A DNA stretch of 31,531 nt, from positions 1-31,531 of the forward strand of contig CAKTXO010000009.1 in NCBI GenBank assembly GCA_934630985.1, read 5' to 3'. Positions 23,516-31,531 of the stretch are shown here, in pieces. The first letter of the stretch is position 1, and every line of letters starts with the position of its first letter. This DNA comes from an uncultured Oscillospiraceae bacterium (lineage in GTDB: Bacteria; Bacillota; Clostridia; Oscillospirales; Oscillospiraceae). The translations under genes and the position numbers were made by a program. The notes below the pieces were generated by a model. The model searched no databases and was not told the origin of the DNA. It was given only the letters and a program-made list of their open reading frames with translations.

Positions 23516-25204
23516 TCAGCCTCCCATGCCGCCGGGGCCGCCGGAGGGCCGTCCGCTGCCGTTTCCGCCGCCGGGGCCGCCGCCGTTTCCGCCGCCCATG
23601 CCGGGGACGACGGTTACGCCGCTGCTCATTCCGCCGCTCATTCCGCCGGGCATGACCATGAAATCGCCAAAGCCGCCGCTGTCGGCCTCGGTGTAGTAGA
23701 CGGTATCCCCCTCGTTCAGGCCGGAGGTGATCTCCACATAGTCGTCGTTCTGCATACCGATGGTCACGTCCGTCCGACCGGTGTAACGCTTCTGTTCCTC
23801 GTCATAGCCGGTGTAGACATAGTAGCTGGCGCTGTTCTGGTGCAGAGCGTCCACGGGGATAATCAGGGCGTTTTCCGTGCCCTCAATCCGCACGTCCACG
23901 TCGGCGGTCATGCCGACCAGCATTCCCTCCTCCCGGTCGAGAGTGACCTCGGCGGAATACCGGGTCACGCCGGTGGAGGTATCGGCTACCTTGCTGATGG
24001 AGGTGACGGAGCCGGTGAAGGCGTCGTCGCTGACGGAGCTGACGGTGACCTGCGCCTCCTGTCCCTCCTTCAGGGACAGAATGTCCGTTTCGTCAATGCT
24101 GATGGTGACGGTCATCTGCTTCTGGGGGTACAGGGTGAGGATCTGGGTTTCCGTTGCGGAGGTGGCGGTGTCCTCGTCATACTCCACGCTGGTCACCAGG
24201 CCGTCCTGGCTTGCCAGCACCGCCCCGTCCCGGTAGATGGTCAGAAGTCCCGTCAGGGTGTCCTCCAAATCCTGCCGCTGGCGCAGCAGCGCGTCAAAAT
24301 TCGCGCTGGTTTTGGTGTCGCTCAGGGTCATCAGGGTGGAGCCTGCGGTGATGTTGGCGTTTTCCTTGCAGGAAATGCTCTTGACCGTACCCACATAGCC
24401 GGTGACGGCTACAGGGGAATGGATGTACAGCTTGCCGGTTCCCAAGGCTTTCCCGGCGGCATCGGTGACGGTGACTTCCTCGTCCATGGCAGGGCCGTTG
24501 TCCGAAACCAGCACGGTGACGGTGCCCAGGGTGGCGCTTTCCACAGTGCCCTTCACCGCGGTGCCGTCGGACAGGGTGACGGTGACGGCGTCGCCTCTGG
24601 CGCAGCCGTCGGATTCAAAATCCACAGCCATGTAGCCGTCCACGCTCAGAAGCGCCAGAGCCCCGTTTTCGGTGACGCTGGAAACCACGTTGTCCCCCAC
24701 CTTGGCGTAAATCTTTTTCACCCGGCCGCCTACGCTGGTGGTGACGCTGGTGGAGGCGGTATCGGACTTGGCGCTGTTGATTTTCTTATCCAGGGTCTTG
24801 ATCTGATCCTGGGTGTCGCTGAGAGTGTCCACCACGGAAGCCATGTCCACCTTGGCAAGCAGGTCGCCCTTGGCAACCGCGTCTCCGGCCTCGGCGATGA
24901 CCTCGTCCACCTCCACACCGGCGGGGACGGTCACGGCCTCCTCGTCCACCTGCTCCAGCACGCCGCTGCCGGAGACCAGGGTGTGAATCGTGCCCGGAGC
25001 CACGGTGTAGCTCTGCACGTCCTTCTGGGTGGCGGCGAACCGGGCGTCCACGTTTTTGCGCAGATGGGAAACCACCATCACCAGAGCCACGAAAATCACC
25101 GCGACAATAATGATCACCCTGCGCAGCCGCTTGCGCCTGCGCTGCTTCTTTTCCTGACTGAGCTTGTCAAATAGCTCCTCGCCAGACTTTTGCTGTTCCT
25201 CCAT
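23516..25204 (-). CDS. HlyD/MacA-like efflux adaptor with Gly/Met-rich tail
   Basis: A 562-residue adaptor and first gene of the operon. A basic cytoplasmic stretch (KKQRRRKRLRRV) and one membrane helix (VIIIVAVIFVALVMVVSHL, about 30-48) precede the lipoyl-like segment VTVPAGVEVDEVIAEAGD and repeated beta modules, with the conserved adaptor C-terminus YYVYTGYDEEQKRYTGRTDV. The last 45 or so residues are almost only G, P, M, S and N, an unusual low-complexity tail of unknown use. AGGAG is placed seven bases before the ATG. The start is upstream-bounded by an A/T-rich promoter-like region with a TGTGAA-N7-TTCACA palindrome. Confidence 0.9.
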   Translation of the reverse strand: MEEQQKSGEELFDKLSQEKKQRRRKRLRRVIIIVAVIFVALVMVVSHLRKNVDARFAATQKDVQSYTVAPGTIHTLVSGSGVLEQVDEEAVTVPAGVEVDEVIAEAGDAVAKGDLLAKVDMASVVDTLSDTQDQIKTLDKKINSAKSDTASTSVTTSVGGRVKKIYAKVGDNVVSSVTENGALALLSVDGYMAVDFESDGCARGDAVTVTLSDGTAVKGTVESATLGTVTVLVSDNGPAMDEEVTVTDAAGKALGTGKLYIHSPVAVTGYVGTVKSISCKENANITAGSTLMTLSDTKTSANFDALLRQRQDLEDTLTGLLTIYRDGAVLASQDGLVTSVEYDEDTATSATETQILTLYPQKQMTVTISIDETDILSLKEGQEAQVTVSSVSDDAFTGSVTSISKVADTSTGVTRYSAEVTLDREEGMLVGMTADVDVRIEGTENALIIPVDALHQNSASYYVYTGYDEEQKRYTGRTDVTIGMQNDDYVEITSGLNEGDTVYYTEADSGGFGDFMVMPGGMSGGMSSGVTVVPGMGGGNGGGPGGGNGSGRPSGGPGGMGG

Positions 25205-25457
25205 AGGCTTTCTCCTAACTGTGTGAAGATAATGTTCACAAAAATAGCACTATTATTTTATATAACCTGTCAGGGACAATTGGGAAGAAACTGTAAACAA
25301 ATTGGAAAAAGATTGGCAGATTCCGGAGAATGCCCGGAAAAGAATGTCATTTTGTAACTAACTTACCGGAAAAGAAAACGCCCAAAAGATACGAATGCGG
25401 CACGATTCTATTGTTCTTCTGGGAAACATCGATAGACGCACTGGTGCGGGAGCACCC
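25205..25457 (-). other. Upstream region of the efflux operon
   Basis: About 250 bases with no gene. The part nearest the operon (25215-25300) is A/T-rich and probably contains its promoter (TATAAAATAAT on the minus strand near 25255-25265); the rest shows nothing recognisable before the MITE-like repeat. Confidence 0.4.
25222..25240 (-). promoter_or_regulatory. Possible operator palindrome of the efflux operon
   Basis: TGTGAA (25222-25227) and TTCACA (25235-25240) form a perfect inverted repeat with a 7-base spacer between the predicted promoter and the ribosome site of the first adaptor gene. This is a suitable position for a repressor site; no regulator gene is in view. Confidence 0.4.
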
Positions 25458-25627
25458 AAAGGCTCCCTTGTGTAAAGGGAGCTGGCAAAAATCTCTGATT
25501 TTTGACTGAGGGATTGTAAAGCTGCGTCAATGAGGGCACACAAAAAGATGGGAGTTCTGATCCCCTCAGTCATGGCCTTGCGGGAGACGGCCATGACAGC
25601 TCCCCTTGGTCAGCAAGGGGAGCCTTT
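25458..25627. mobile_element. MITE-like element with complex terminal inverted repeats
   Basis: The left end AAAGGCTCCCTTGTG...GGGAGCTG...TGACTGAGGG is mirrored on the right as CCCCTCAGTCA...CAGCTCCCC...GGGGAGCCTTT (25562-25627). Each end also folds as its own hairpin (CTCCCTT/AAGGGAG). It is about 170 bases, has no coding capacity and sits between operons, as expected of a non-autonomous palindromic repeat. Confidence 0.65.
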
Positions 25628-25654
25628 GCGCTTCGCCATCAGTCCTCGGAAGAA

Positions 25655-25756
25655 CCGGGGGATTCCCACACCAGTCTGCGGACTGGTTCGCAATGACACC
25701 GTATCTTTCGGACTTTTTTGACACGCTGAACTGCCCCACCGAAAGGCGGGGCAGTT
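25655..25756 (-). repeat. Dispersed palindromic repeat joined to a GC-rich hairpin
   Basis: GGGGGATTCCCACACCAGTC (25659 on) through CAATGACACCGTAT and TTTTTTGACACGCTGA (25715-25729) repeats the right half of the structure at 19097-19170. It then abuts a different hairpin, AACTGCCCC (25729-25737) with GGGGCAGTT (25748-25756) and an inner CC-GAAA-GG. The hairpin lies 25 bases past the sensor kinase stop and probably forms its mRNA 3' end. Confidence 0.65.
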
Positions 25757-25780
25757 GTGCTTAATTCCGAGAAGACCTTC

Positions 25781-28700
25781 TTACCCGCCCAGAACCCGGT
25801 TCAGAGCTTCCACCAGCTTGTCCAGCTCGATGGGCTTGGACAGGTGACAGTTCATCCCCGCTTCCAGGGACTTTTTCACGTCCTCGGCAAAGGCGTTGGC
25901 GGACATGGCCAGAATGGGCAGGGTTCGCAGATCGGGCCGCTCCGGGGTGCTGCGAATCTGATGGGTGGCTTCCAGACCGTTCATCCGGGGCATCATGATG
26001 TCCATGAGCACCACGTCGTAGGTGCCGGGGTCGGAACTCCGCAGAGTCTGCACCGCCTCGTCACCGTCGGTGGCCGTGTCCACCCGGAAGCCCATTTCTC
26101 CCAGAATGGCCTGGGCAATTTCCAGATTCAGAGCGTTGTCCTCCACCAGAAGCACCCGTTTTCCGTCAAAGCGGGTGCGCAGAGCGGCTTGTCCCTGGAC
26201 AACCTCTCTGCCGTGGAGCAGGGGCAGGGTGAAGTCGAAGGTGCTGCCCTTCCCCGGGGCGCTGGTCAGGTTGATTTTTCCGCCCATAAGCCGAGCCAGC
26301 CGAGAGCTGATGGAAAGACCCAGGCCGGTGCCCCGGATGCCGTTGGAATCCGCTCCGGGCACCTGCTCGAAGGAGCGGAAAACCCGTTCCTGATTTTCCT
26401 CGGAAATGCCGATGCCGGTGTCGGAAACGGCGAAGAACACCCGGGAATACCGGCCGTTGTCGCCGTCCAGAACGGCTTCCTCCCGGACGGTCAGCCGGAC
26501 GGTTCCCCCGGCGGGGGTGAACTTCACGGCGTTGCCCAGAATATTCAAAAGAATCTGGGTAATCCGCAGAGAATCCCCCCGGAACCAGTGGTTTTGCAGC
26601 TCGATTTCTTCCACAAATTCCAGATGATTGCTCTCGGCCTGCTGGGAAATCAGATCCCCAATGGCGGTGAGAATCTGAGAAAGGTCAAAGTTCTCCGAGG
26701 CCAGCTGCATCTTGCCGCTTTCGATTTTGGACATGTCCAGAATGTCGTTGAGAAGGCTCAGCAGATATTGGGAGCTGACGGAGATCTTTTGCAGGCACCG
26801 GGTCATCTCCTGCTGGGTCTTGCCGGGAAGCAGCGCCACGTTCGTCATGCCGATGATGCCGTTCATGGGGGTGCGGATCTCGTGGCTCATCCGGGACAGG
26901 AAATCGGTTTTGGCTCTGGCGGCGCTGTCATGCTGCCGCTGGCGGATGTAGCTCTGAAGAATGCCGGCCAGCTGCCGCAGATCCTCCAGCAGGGCTTTGT
27001 CCGCTTTGCCGATGGGGGTTCCGCAGACGTACAGGCAGCCCATATAGCACTCGTCGTCGTACATTGGCAGGAAAATGCCGGGCTGATCTCCACGGAACAG
27101 GAAGGGCTGAAGGAAGCTCCCGGCATCCCGGAGGCAGTAGCCCCGCATAAGAAGGTTTCCCGTCCATTCCATCAGGGTATCCAGCTGGCTCTGGGTGAAG
27201 AAACGGACGGCGCTGTCCGGCGCGGCCATAGAACCGGGCCGATAGCTGTATTCCAGGGAGGTGGACATGGAGTCCATCCGGCTCAGGCTCACCTCCGCGC
27301 CCCAGGCACCCATCCTGCCGGACAGCTCCCGCATGAGAAGGTGCATTTTCAGGCCGAAGTCCCCTTCGCCTCCCAGCAGATTGACAGCCAGATATGCCAG
27401 ATTGCTTTCCCGGAGATAGTCCACGGAGCCGTGATGCCGGAAAACCACCGGCACCAGATTCCGGCAAACCTCCTCAGGAAGCTCGGAGAAGAACGCGAAG
27501 CCCCGCTGAGGATTGTCGGCGATGAAGTCTTTGGCGGTGTTGGCCTGGTTCAGACAGACCTGCACGGACACGGTATCCTCCCACCGGGCAATGCCCACCC
27601 GGGGGGACAGCTGAATCGCATCGGCCGGGAAGGTGCCCCGGATTTGTCTCAGAAGCTCCCTGGTAAAGTCCTCCGGCTGAATCCGGCTGCTGTCCGGAAG
27701 CCAGTAGCAGAATTCGCTGCTGTTGAGCCGGAAGACATGGACGCCGGGCTGCTTCAGCGCGGGAGAAAGATGCCGCAGAAGCAGCTGCACCAGAAGATTT
27801 CCGTTTTTCATTTGAAGCCGGGGCAGATCCGGCAGGCTCAGCAGAAGAATCCAGCCCTTTTCCCCGGTGCTCAGCTGCTTTCGCAGCAGGCGTATTCCCT
27901 CGTCCAGGGAATAGACCCCGGTGATGCCGTCTCTGGCATTGCGCTCCTGGAGCTGAGCCTCCTGCTGCTTTTCGTCGTCAATGTCCCGCAGGGAGCAGAT
28001 CACCTTCACGGCGGTGCCGTCGGGGGCACGGAGAACCCGGCCGCAGAACAGCTTCCACCGGTACTCCCGGCCGGGACGGTTTAGCCGGAATTCTGTCCGG
28101 AAGGAATCCTGATAGGGCTTCTGATCCAGACCGGCGAACAGCTCCCGCACCAGCGCGTGGTCGCTTGGGTGGATGCGGCTTTCCGAGAAGAAGCCGTATT
28201 CTCCCCCTACGCAGTCCCAGGTGCCCTCCAGATTGGGCACGTTCAGGATATCTACGGTGTGATTGGGAATGTTGTAGGTGAAGTAGCTGTCGCTGGAATT
28301 TTCCAGAGCCACCCTGTAGCGGGAGGCCTCCTCCTGCAATGACAACTCCGTGGCCTGCTGCTTTTCCACCAGCTGTTTGACCACCCGGTAGATGCCGTCA
28401 ATTTCCGGAATGTCGGAATTTTTGTACTTGGCAAGGCCTCTGGGGCCCTGACCGATGCTGTCCGTCAGCTGCTGGATGGGGTCGGTCAGGTGGCGCACCA
28501 GCACATAGATGGCAACGACCGCGAAGAGAAGACCTACCAGCACCGCGGCAAGCACCCACAGGTACAGGGAGTGCCCCATGCCGAACAGCTCCTCATGCCC
28601 CTTCAGCCCCAGGAAAACCCAATTGCTGTTTGCGTAGGGGGGATTGTTGGAGTAAAGCTTCATGGGGGACAGACTGGCGTACAGGAGCTTTCCGTCAAAG

Positions 28701-29683
28701 GGAATGCTGTCCACATGGTAGAGGTTGTCGTATTTGGTTTCCACCAGATGGAAGCTGCTTTGGCTCAGCAGCAGATTGGAAAGGTAGCCGTCTCCGGCAA
28801 TGGGACGGTAGCTGCCGTCGGATTCTTCCACGGCAATCAGATAGCTGCTGTCGGAGGAATTGGAGCCTGCGTTTACCATATATTCCTTAATCAGCGCGGG
28901 CAGGGAAATCTCAACGCCGAAAACCCCGTAGACCTGGCCGTTTAGGCGCAGGGGGATGGAATAGGTGATGACCTTATAGCCGCAGACCGGGTTGTCTTCC
29001 AGATAGAAGGGCTCGGACCAGTAGCCCAGGTTCCGGGTTTCCACCTCCGGATGCTCCCGGGCGGCTCGCCAGGGAGCGTAGTAGAATTCGTCCGACTGCC
29101 GGTTTCCGTCCCCTGCCAGGGAGAAGTAGGTGGTCCAGTCGCTGCTCAGGGCAATGCCCAGGCTCCGGGACAGCAGCGTGCCGCTCCGGACAAAGGACAG
29201 GTCGGTGTTGTCCGCCGTCTTGGTACTGGGGTCATAGTCCCGGAGATAGAAGCCGCTGACATTGCCGGAAACCTCCGGGCTTTCGCCGGTCATCAGGAAG
29301 AAGCAGCCGGTGGCTTCGCAGTTCTGGGCGATTTGCTGGCACGCGGGGAACATCTTCAGCAGAAGTGCCTGCTGAAGGGTACGAGAGTCGTTCAGTTCCT
29401 CCGTTGTCAGCCGGTTCTCCGTCAGAAACTGCTGGAAAACCTGGGTCAGATCTTCCTCGCTCCGGTAGATTCCGCCCCAACGCTGGAGCATCTGGGATTC
29501 CAGCCGGGTTCGCTGGTTTTCCACGGTTTTTCCGGTGTTCTCCACGGAGTTACGCTGAATGGAGCCTACCACGTCCCGGAATTCAATGATGCCCAGAATC
29601 AGGGAGCATTGAATGACCGTCAGAACGATCAGCGGTATCAGGAAAAACCGGAAAATAGAATTTTTCGATGGACTTTTATTCAT
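25781..29683 (-). CDS. Hybrid sensor histidine kinase with extracellular sensor, PAS, degenerate GGDEF-like and receiver domains
   Basis: About 1300 residues. Two membrane helices (about 10-33 and 371-397) enclose a 340-residue extracellular sensor that looks Cache-like. Then come a HAMP-like linker, a PAS domain with its PAC end (about 453-575), a GGDEF-like stretch in which the signature is replaced (DGITGVYS at its start, RLNSSEF at the active loop), a GAF-like region, HisKA with SHEIRTPMNG (His near 932), HATPase with ILLNILGNAVKFTP and GTGLGLSIS, and a receiver with LLVEDNALNLE and VVLMDIMMPRMNG (phospho-Asp near 1227). No output domain follows the receiver. A TTG at 29692 overlaps the preceding gene's stop codon; ATG 29683 is the more likely start. 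Expected to sense a ligand with the adjacent binding protein and pass phosphate to an unseen regulator. Confidence 0.88.
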   Translation of the reverse strand: MNKSPSKNSIFRFFLIPLIVLTVIQCSLILGIIEFRDVVGSIQRNSVENTGKTVENQRTRLESQMLQRWGGIYRSEEDLTQVFQQFLTENRLTTEELNDSRTLQQALLLKMFPACQQIAQNCEATGCFFLMTGESPEVSGNVSGFYLRDYDPSTKTADNTDLSFVRSGTLLSRSLGIALSSDWTTYFSLAGDGNRQSDEFYYAPWRAAREHPEVETRNLGYWSEPFYLEDNPVCGYKVITYSIPLRLNGQVYGVFGVEISLPALIKEYMVNAGSNSSDSSYLIAVEESDGSYRPIAGDGYLSNLLLSQSSFHLVETKYDNLYHVDSIPFDGKLLYASLSPMKLYSNNPPYANSNWVFLGLKGHEELFGMGHSLYLWVLAAVLVGLLFAVVAIYVLVRHLTDPIQQLTDSIGQGPRGLAKYKNSDIPEIDGIYRVVKQLVEKQQATELSLQEEASRYRVALENSSDSYFTYNIPNHTVDILNVPNLEGTWDCVGGEYGFFSESRIHPSDHALVRELFAGLDQKPYQDSFRTEFRLNRPGREYRWKLFCGRVLRAPDGTAVKVICSLRDIDDEKQQEAQLQERNARDGITGVYSLDEGIRLLRKQLSTGEKGWILLLSLPDLPRLQMKNGNLLVQLLLRHLSPALKQPGVHVFRLNSSEFCYWLPDSSRIQPEDFTRELLRQIRGTFPADAIQLSPRVGIARWEDTVSVQVCLNQANTAKDFIADNPQRGFAFFSELPEEVCRNLVPVVFRHHGSVDYLRESNLAYLAVNLLGGEGDFGLKMHLLMRELSGRMGAWGAEVSLSRMDSMSTSLEYSYRPGSMAAPDSAVRFFTQSQLDTLMEWTGNLLMRGYCLRDAGSFLQPFLFRGDQPGIFLPMYDDECYMGCLYVCGTPIGKADKALLEDLRQLAGILQSYIRQRQHDSAARAKTDFLSRMSHEIRTPMNGIIGMTNVALLPGKTQQEMTRCLQKISVSSQYLLSLLNDILDMSKIESGKMQLASENFDLSQILTAIGDLISQQAESNHLEFVEEIELQNHWFRGDSLRITQILLNILGNAVKFTPAGGTVRLTVREEAVLDGDNGRYSRVFFAVSDTGIGISEENQERVFRSFEQVPGADSNGIRGTGLGLSISSRLARLMGGKINLTSAPGKGSTFDFTLPLLHGREVVQGQAALRTRFDGKRVLLVEDNALNLEIAQAILGEMGFRVDTATDGDEAVQTLRSSDPGTYDVVLMDIMMPRMNGLEATHQIRSTPERPDLRTLPILAMSANAFAEDVKKSLEAGMNCHLSKPIELDKLVEALNRVLGG

Positions 29684-29688
29684 AAGCT

Positions 29689-31149
29689 TCAATCTTTCGC
29701 GGCGTTTTCAATCTCGGCAGTGAATTCCGTGTACCAGCTTTCAAAGGCGGCGTCGGAGGTGTACTTCGCCAGCACCGCCTCCCGGCTGGCACCGGAAGCT
29801 GTCTTCTGCTGAATATCGGCAAGGTCGGCGGTGATTTTGTCTGCCAGGCTGTGCTCCAGCACACTGCGCACCGCGCTACCGCCCGTGAAGGTCTGGGGGG
29901 TGAAGAATTCGGCCTGCTCCATACGCTCCAGGGAGAAGGTAATGCAGGAATCGGTGATGGGATCCATTTCCAGATGCGCATCCTTTGCGATTACCCGGAA
30001 GGTCTCCACCCGGTTGGCTTCCTTCAGAACGGGCAGATACCCGGAGCTTGCCCCGAAGCGCACGTTGTTTTCCGCCTGGGTAAACCACCGCAGGAATTCC
30101 ACAGCCGCCGCCTCCCGCTTGGCATCGGACTTGGTGACGGCCATGCCCGCCCCCTGCTGGATGATCGCGTTTTTGCCCCCGGCAAAAATGGGCACAGGCA
30201 GAACCTCATAGTCAATGGAATAGGAATCGGTTTCCGTCTCCACCTGCTTGGGGAAGTATCCGGCGGAGGCGGTGGAGCCGGTGTAGGCCAGTAAGTACCC
30301 GGTTTTCACGTCGTCGGAGCGGAACCTGCCGTAGGCGCCGAACCAGCCGCTGACCATGGGCACATAGTAGTTGTCCCAGAGCTTCCGGAAAACCTCCTGA
30401 TCGGCGTTCACATGCGCCTGGTCGTTTTCCACCTTCAGAAGGGGCTGACCCAGCTGCTGAGCGCCGACGAAGAAGTAGTTGGGAAGGGCGTCTCTGCCGT
30501 AGAAGGCCTTGCCGTCCCCCGGAATGTCCGGGGTCTGGTCGTCCGTCCACTGGTAATACTTTTTGGAAACCTCCACCACGCCCTCGATGGTGGCAAGCTG
30601 GTCGAGGGTCACGCCGGTGCTTTCCGCGAAGGGCTCCCAGTTGGTTTTGTTCAGAATCATGACCTCCGTGGACTTGGCAATGGGGAAAATCCGCAGACTG
30701 CCGTCGGCGGCGATGCAGCCCTCCTTCACATAGGAGGGGATGTAGGTATCCAGCTCCTCCTGGGTGAAATAGTCGGAGAGATTCGCCAGCGCCCCCGCCT
30801 GCTCGGCGTTGAAGGCGGTGTCGGAATAGGAGGAGAACAGATCGGGCAGGGGTTCCGCGCCTACCTTGCCCGCCAGGGAATCCCGGACGGCGGATTCCAG
30901 ATCGTTGACGGAGCCTTTGCTGTAGCTGGAAACATAGATGCCCTTTTCCTGGCCGACGGTGCTGTTGAAGGCATCCACAATGTCGTCAAAGGCGGACAGC
31001 TGGGCGCCGTTGTAGTAGTGCCAGACGGTCAGATTCACCGGCTCCTTGGGGTCAAGCCGGGCACTTTTGGCACCGCAGCCTGCCAGCAGGCCGGAGAGCA
31101 GGGCGGCGCACAGCGCCAGAGACAAAACTCTCTTTTGTTTCATATTCAT
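29689..31149 (-). CDS. Extracellular solute-binding lipoprotein (ABC family 1)
   Basis: A 486-residue binding protein with a lipoprotein signal peptide: basic start MNMKQKR, hydrophobic core, lipobox LLAGC with the lipid-bearing Cys at 25. The mature part has family 1 features: LTVWHYYNGAQLSAFDDIVD near the start and a GAGMAVTKSDAKREAAAVEF segment near residue 340. Ligands of the family are sugars, oligosaccharides or polyols; the specific ligand cannot be read. No permease or ATPase gene follows; instead the sensor kinase gene comes next with essentially no gap, so the protein probably delivers ligand to the kinase's extracellular domain. AGGAAAGA precedes the ATG. Confidence 0.9.
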   Translation of the reverse strand: MNMKQKRVLSLALCAALLSGLLAGCGAKSARLDPKEPVNLTVWHYYNGAQLSAFDDIVDAFNSTVGQEKGIYVSSYSKGSVNDLESAVRDSLAGKVGAEPLPDLFSSYSDTAFNAEQAGALANLSDYFTQEELDTYIPSYVKEGCIAADGSLRIFPIAKSTEVMILNKTNWEPFAESTGVTLDQLATIEGVVEVSKKYYQWTDDQTPDIPGDGKAFYGRDALPNYFFVGAQQLGQPLLKVENDQAHVNADQEVFRKLWDNYYVPMVSGWFGAYGRFRSDDVKTGYLLAYTGSTASAGYFPKQVETETDSYSIDYEVLPVPIFAGGKNAIIQQGAGMAVTKSDAKREAAAVEFLRWFTQAENNVRFGASSGYLPVLKEANRVETFRVIAKDAHLEMDPITDSCITFSLERMEQAEFFTPQTFTGGSAVRSVLEHSLADKITADLADIQQKTASGASREAVLAKYTSDAAFESWYTEFTAEIENAAKD

Positions 31150-31172
31150 GTTCTTCTTTCCTGATGTGAAGT

Positions 31173-31178
31173 ATTATA
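31173..31178 (-). promoter_or_regulatory. Possible -10 box of the binding protein/kinase operon
   Basis: On the minus strand TATAAT lies about 24 bases before the start codon at 31149. A convincing -35 box at 17 bases is absent (it would fall inside the first hairpin of the upstream cluster), so activation by a regulator or a different start site is possible. Confidence 0.35.
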
Positions 31179-31190
31179 TACGAGTTTTTC

Positions 31191-31341
31191 ATAAAACGCT
31201 TTTAAGCGTTTTATTAGGCCGCAGGATTGCGGCCAGCGGCCACTGCCGCTAAAAAACGAAGTCAATACATTTCTTACCGCCGCCCAGGCGGTCTGCCGTG
31301 ATACGGCAGAATAAAATGATGAAATCATTTTATTAAGAAAT
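31191..31341. repeat. Cluster of six back-to-back perfect hairpins
   Basis: Perfect inverted repeats follow each other: ATAAAACGCTT/AAGCGTTTTAT (31191-31214), GGCCGCA/TGCGGCC (31217-31234), AGCGGC/GCCGCT (31235-31250), ACCGCC/GGCGGT (31276-31292), TCTGCCGT/ACGGCAGA (31292-31310) and AATAAAATGAT/ATCATTTTATT (31310-31334). ATTTCTTA (31269-31276) also pairs with TAAGAAAT (31334-31341), enclosing the last three. No gene is present. Confidence 0.8.
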
Positions 31342-31449
31342 AGTATTATGGGTTCAGTATAACATAATCCCCTTCCGTTTACCAGAGGAAAGGGAAAAAA
31401 TGGGTCAATTATTTCCAAATTTTTCCGGTACGGGGAGAAAAAATGCGGA

Positions 31450-31531
31450 TGTAGGGAGCTGTCTCAAAATAGCAAAGTGCCCAAATAGAACAATGTCATT
31501 GCGAGCCAGTGCTCACACTGGCGTGGCAATC
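31450..31531 (+). repeat. Dispersed palindromic repeat (partial at window end)
   Basis: GAGCTGTCTCAAAATAGC (about 31458) and GTCATTGCGAGCCAGTG...CACTGGCGTGGCAATC (31497-31531) match the repeat seen at 18985-19050. The inner CCAGTG/CACTGG arms are compensated relative to GCAGTG/CACTGC there. It runs off the end of the window. Confidence 0.65.

Noticed and set aside
23432..25174. Long plus-strand open frame opposite the first efflux adaptor
   Set aside because: Shadow of the adaptor gene; Gly/His/Ala-rich translation with no recognisable domain.
25757..28084. 775-codon plus-strand frame opposite the hybrid kinase
   Set aside because: Antisense to clear HisKA, HATPase and receiver motifs; low-complexity His/Gly/Gln-rich translation.

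Overview
The window looks like the chromosome of a spore-forming gut Clostridium relative (Oscillospirales/Ruminococcaceae type). The evidence is a spoVT sporulation gene, Firmicutes-style Shine-Dalgarno sites and promoters, and a GC-rich chromosomal half (about 18.3-31.5 kb) carrying dispersed palindromic repeats. The left 18.3 kb reads as an integrated mobilizable element whose left end lies before base 1. Its right end is inside spoVT: the element's large serine recombinase gene runs in frame into the 3' part of spoVT (from about 18326).

Element, left to right: an AAA/DUF4143 ATPase gene (110-1444); a visibly A/T-richer four-gene block (1492-10550) encoding a double DNA methyltransferase, a methyltransferase-Mrr nuclease fusion, an OLD-family ATPase/TOPRIM nuclease (GajA-like) and a UvrD-like helicase (GajB-like); about 1.4 kb without protein genes, holding two tandem structured RNA genes, each with its own consensus promoter and terminator hairpin; a ParM/ParR-type partition pair (11999-13244); a candidate oriT made of two adjacent perfect hairpins (13503-13549); mobC and a MOBP relaxase (13572-15170); a small unknown protein; then rhuM and the serine recombinase under one promoter (15519-18778). 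The four-gene block is best read as a composite defence system: a Gabija-like effector pair joined to a modification module with its own nuclease domain.

Chromosomal side (all minus strand): a MacA-MacB type export operon (25204 down to 19213) with adaptor, ATPase, permease and a second adaptor that contains a cysteine/histidine repeat domain inserted in its middle; then a lipoprotein solute-binding protein gene (31149-29689) overlapping a hybrid sensor kinase (29683-25781), which together look like a ligand-sensing pair. Spaces between genes hold a MITE-like element (25458-25627), members of a palindromic repeat family joined to GC-rich hairpins, and a cluster of six perfect hairpins upstream of the binding-protein gene (31191-31334).

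The points most worth following are (1) spoVT interruption by an element with its recombinase fused to the SpoVT C-terminus, reminiscent of skin-type developmental intervening elements, (2) the methyltransferase/Mrr + OLD + UvrD cluster, (3) the twin covarying small RNAs, and (4) the Cys-rich insertion in the efflux adaptor. No tRNA, rRNA or CRISPR array was seen.
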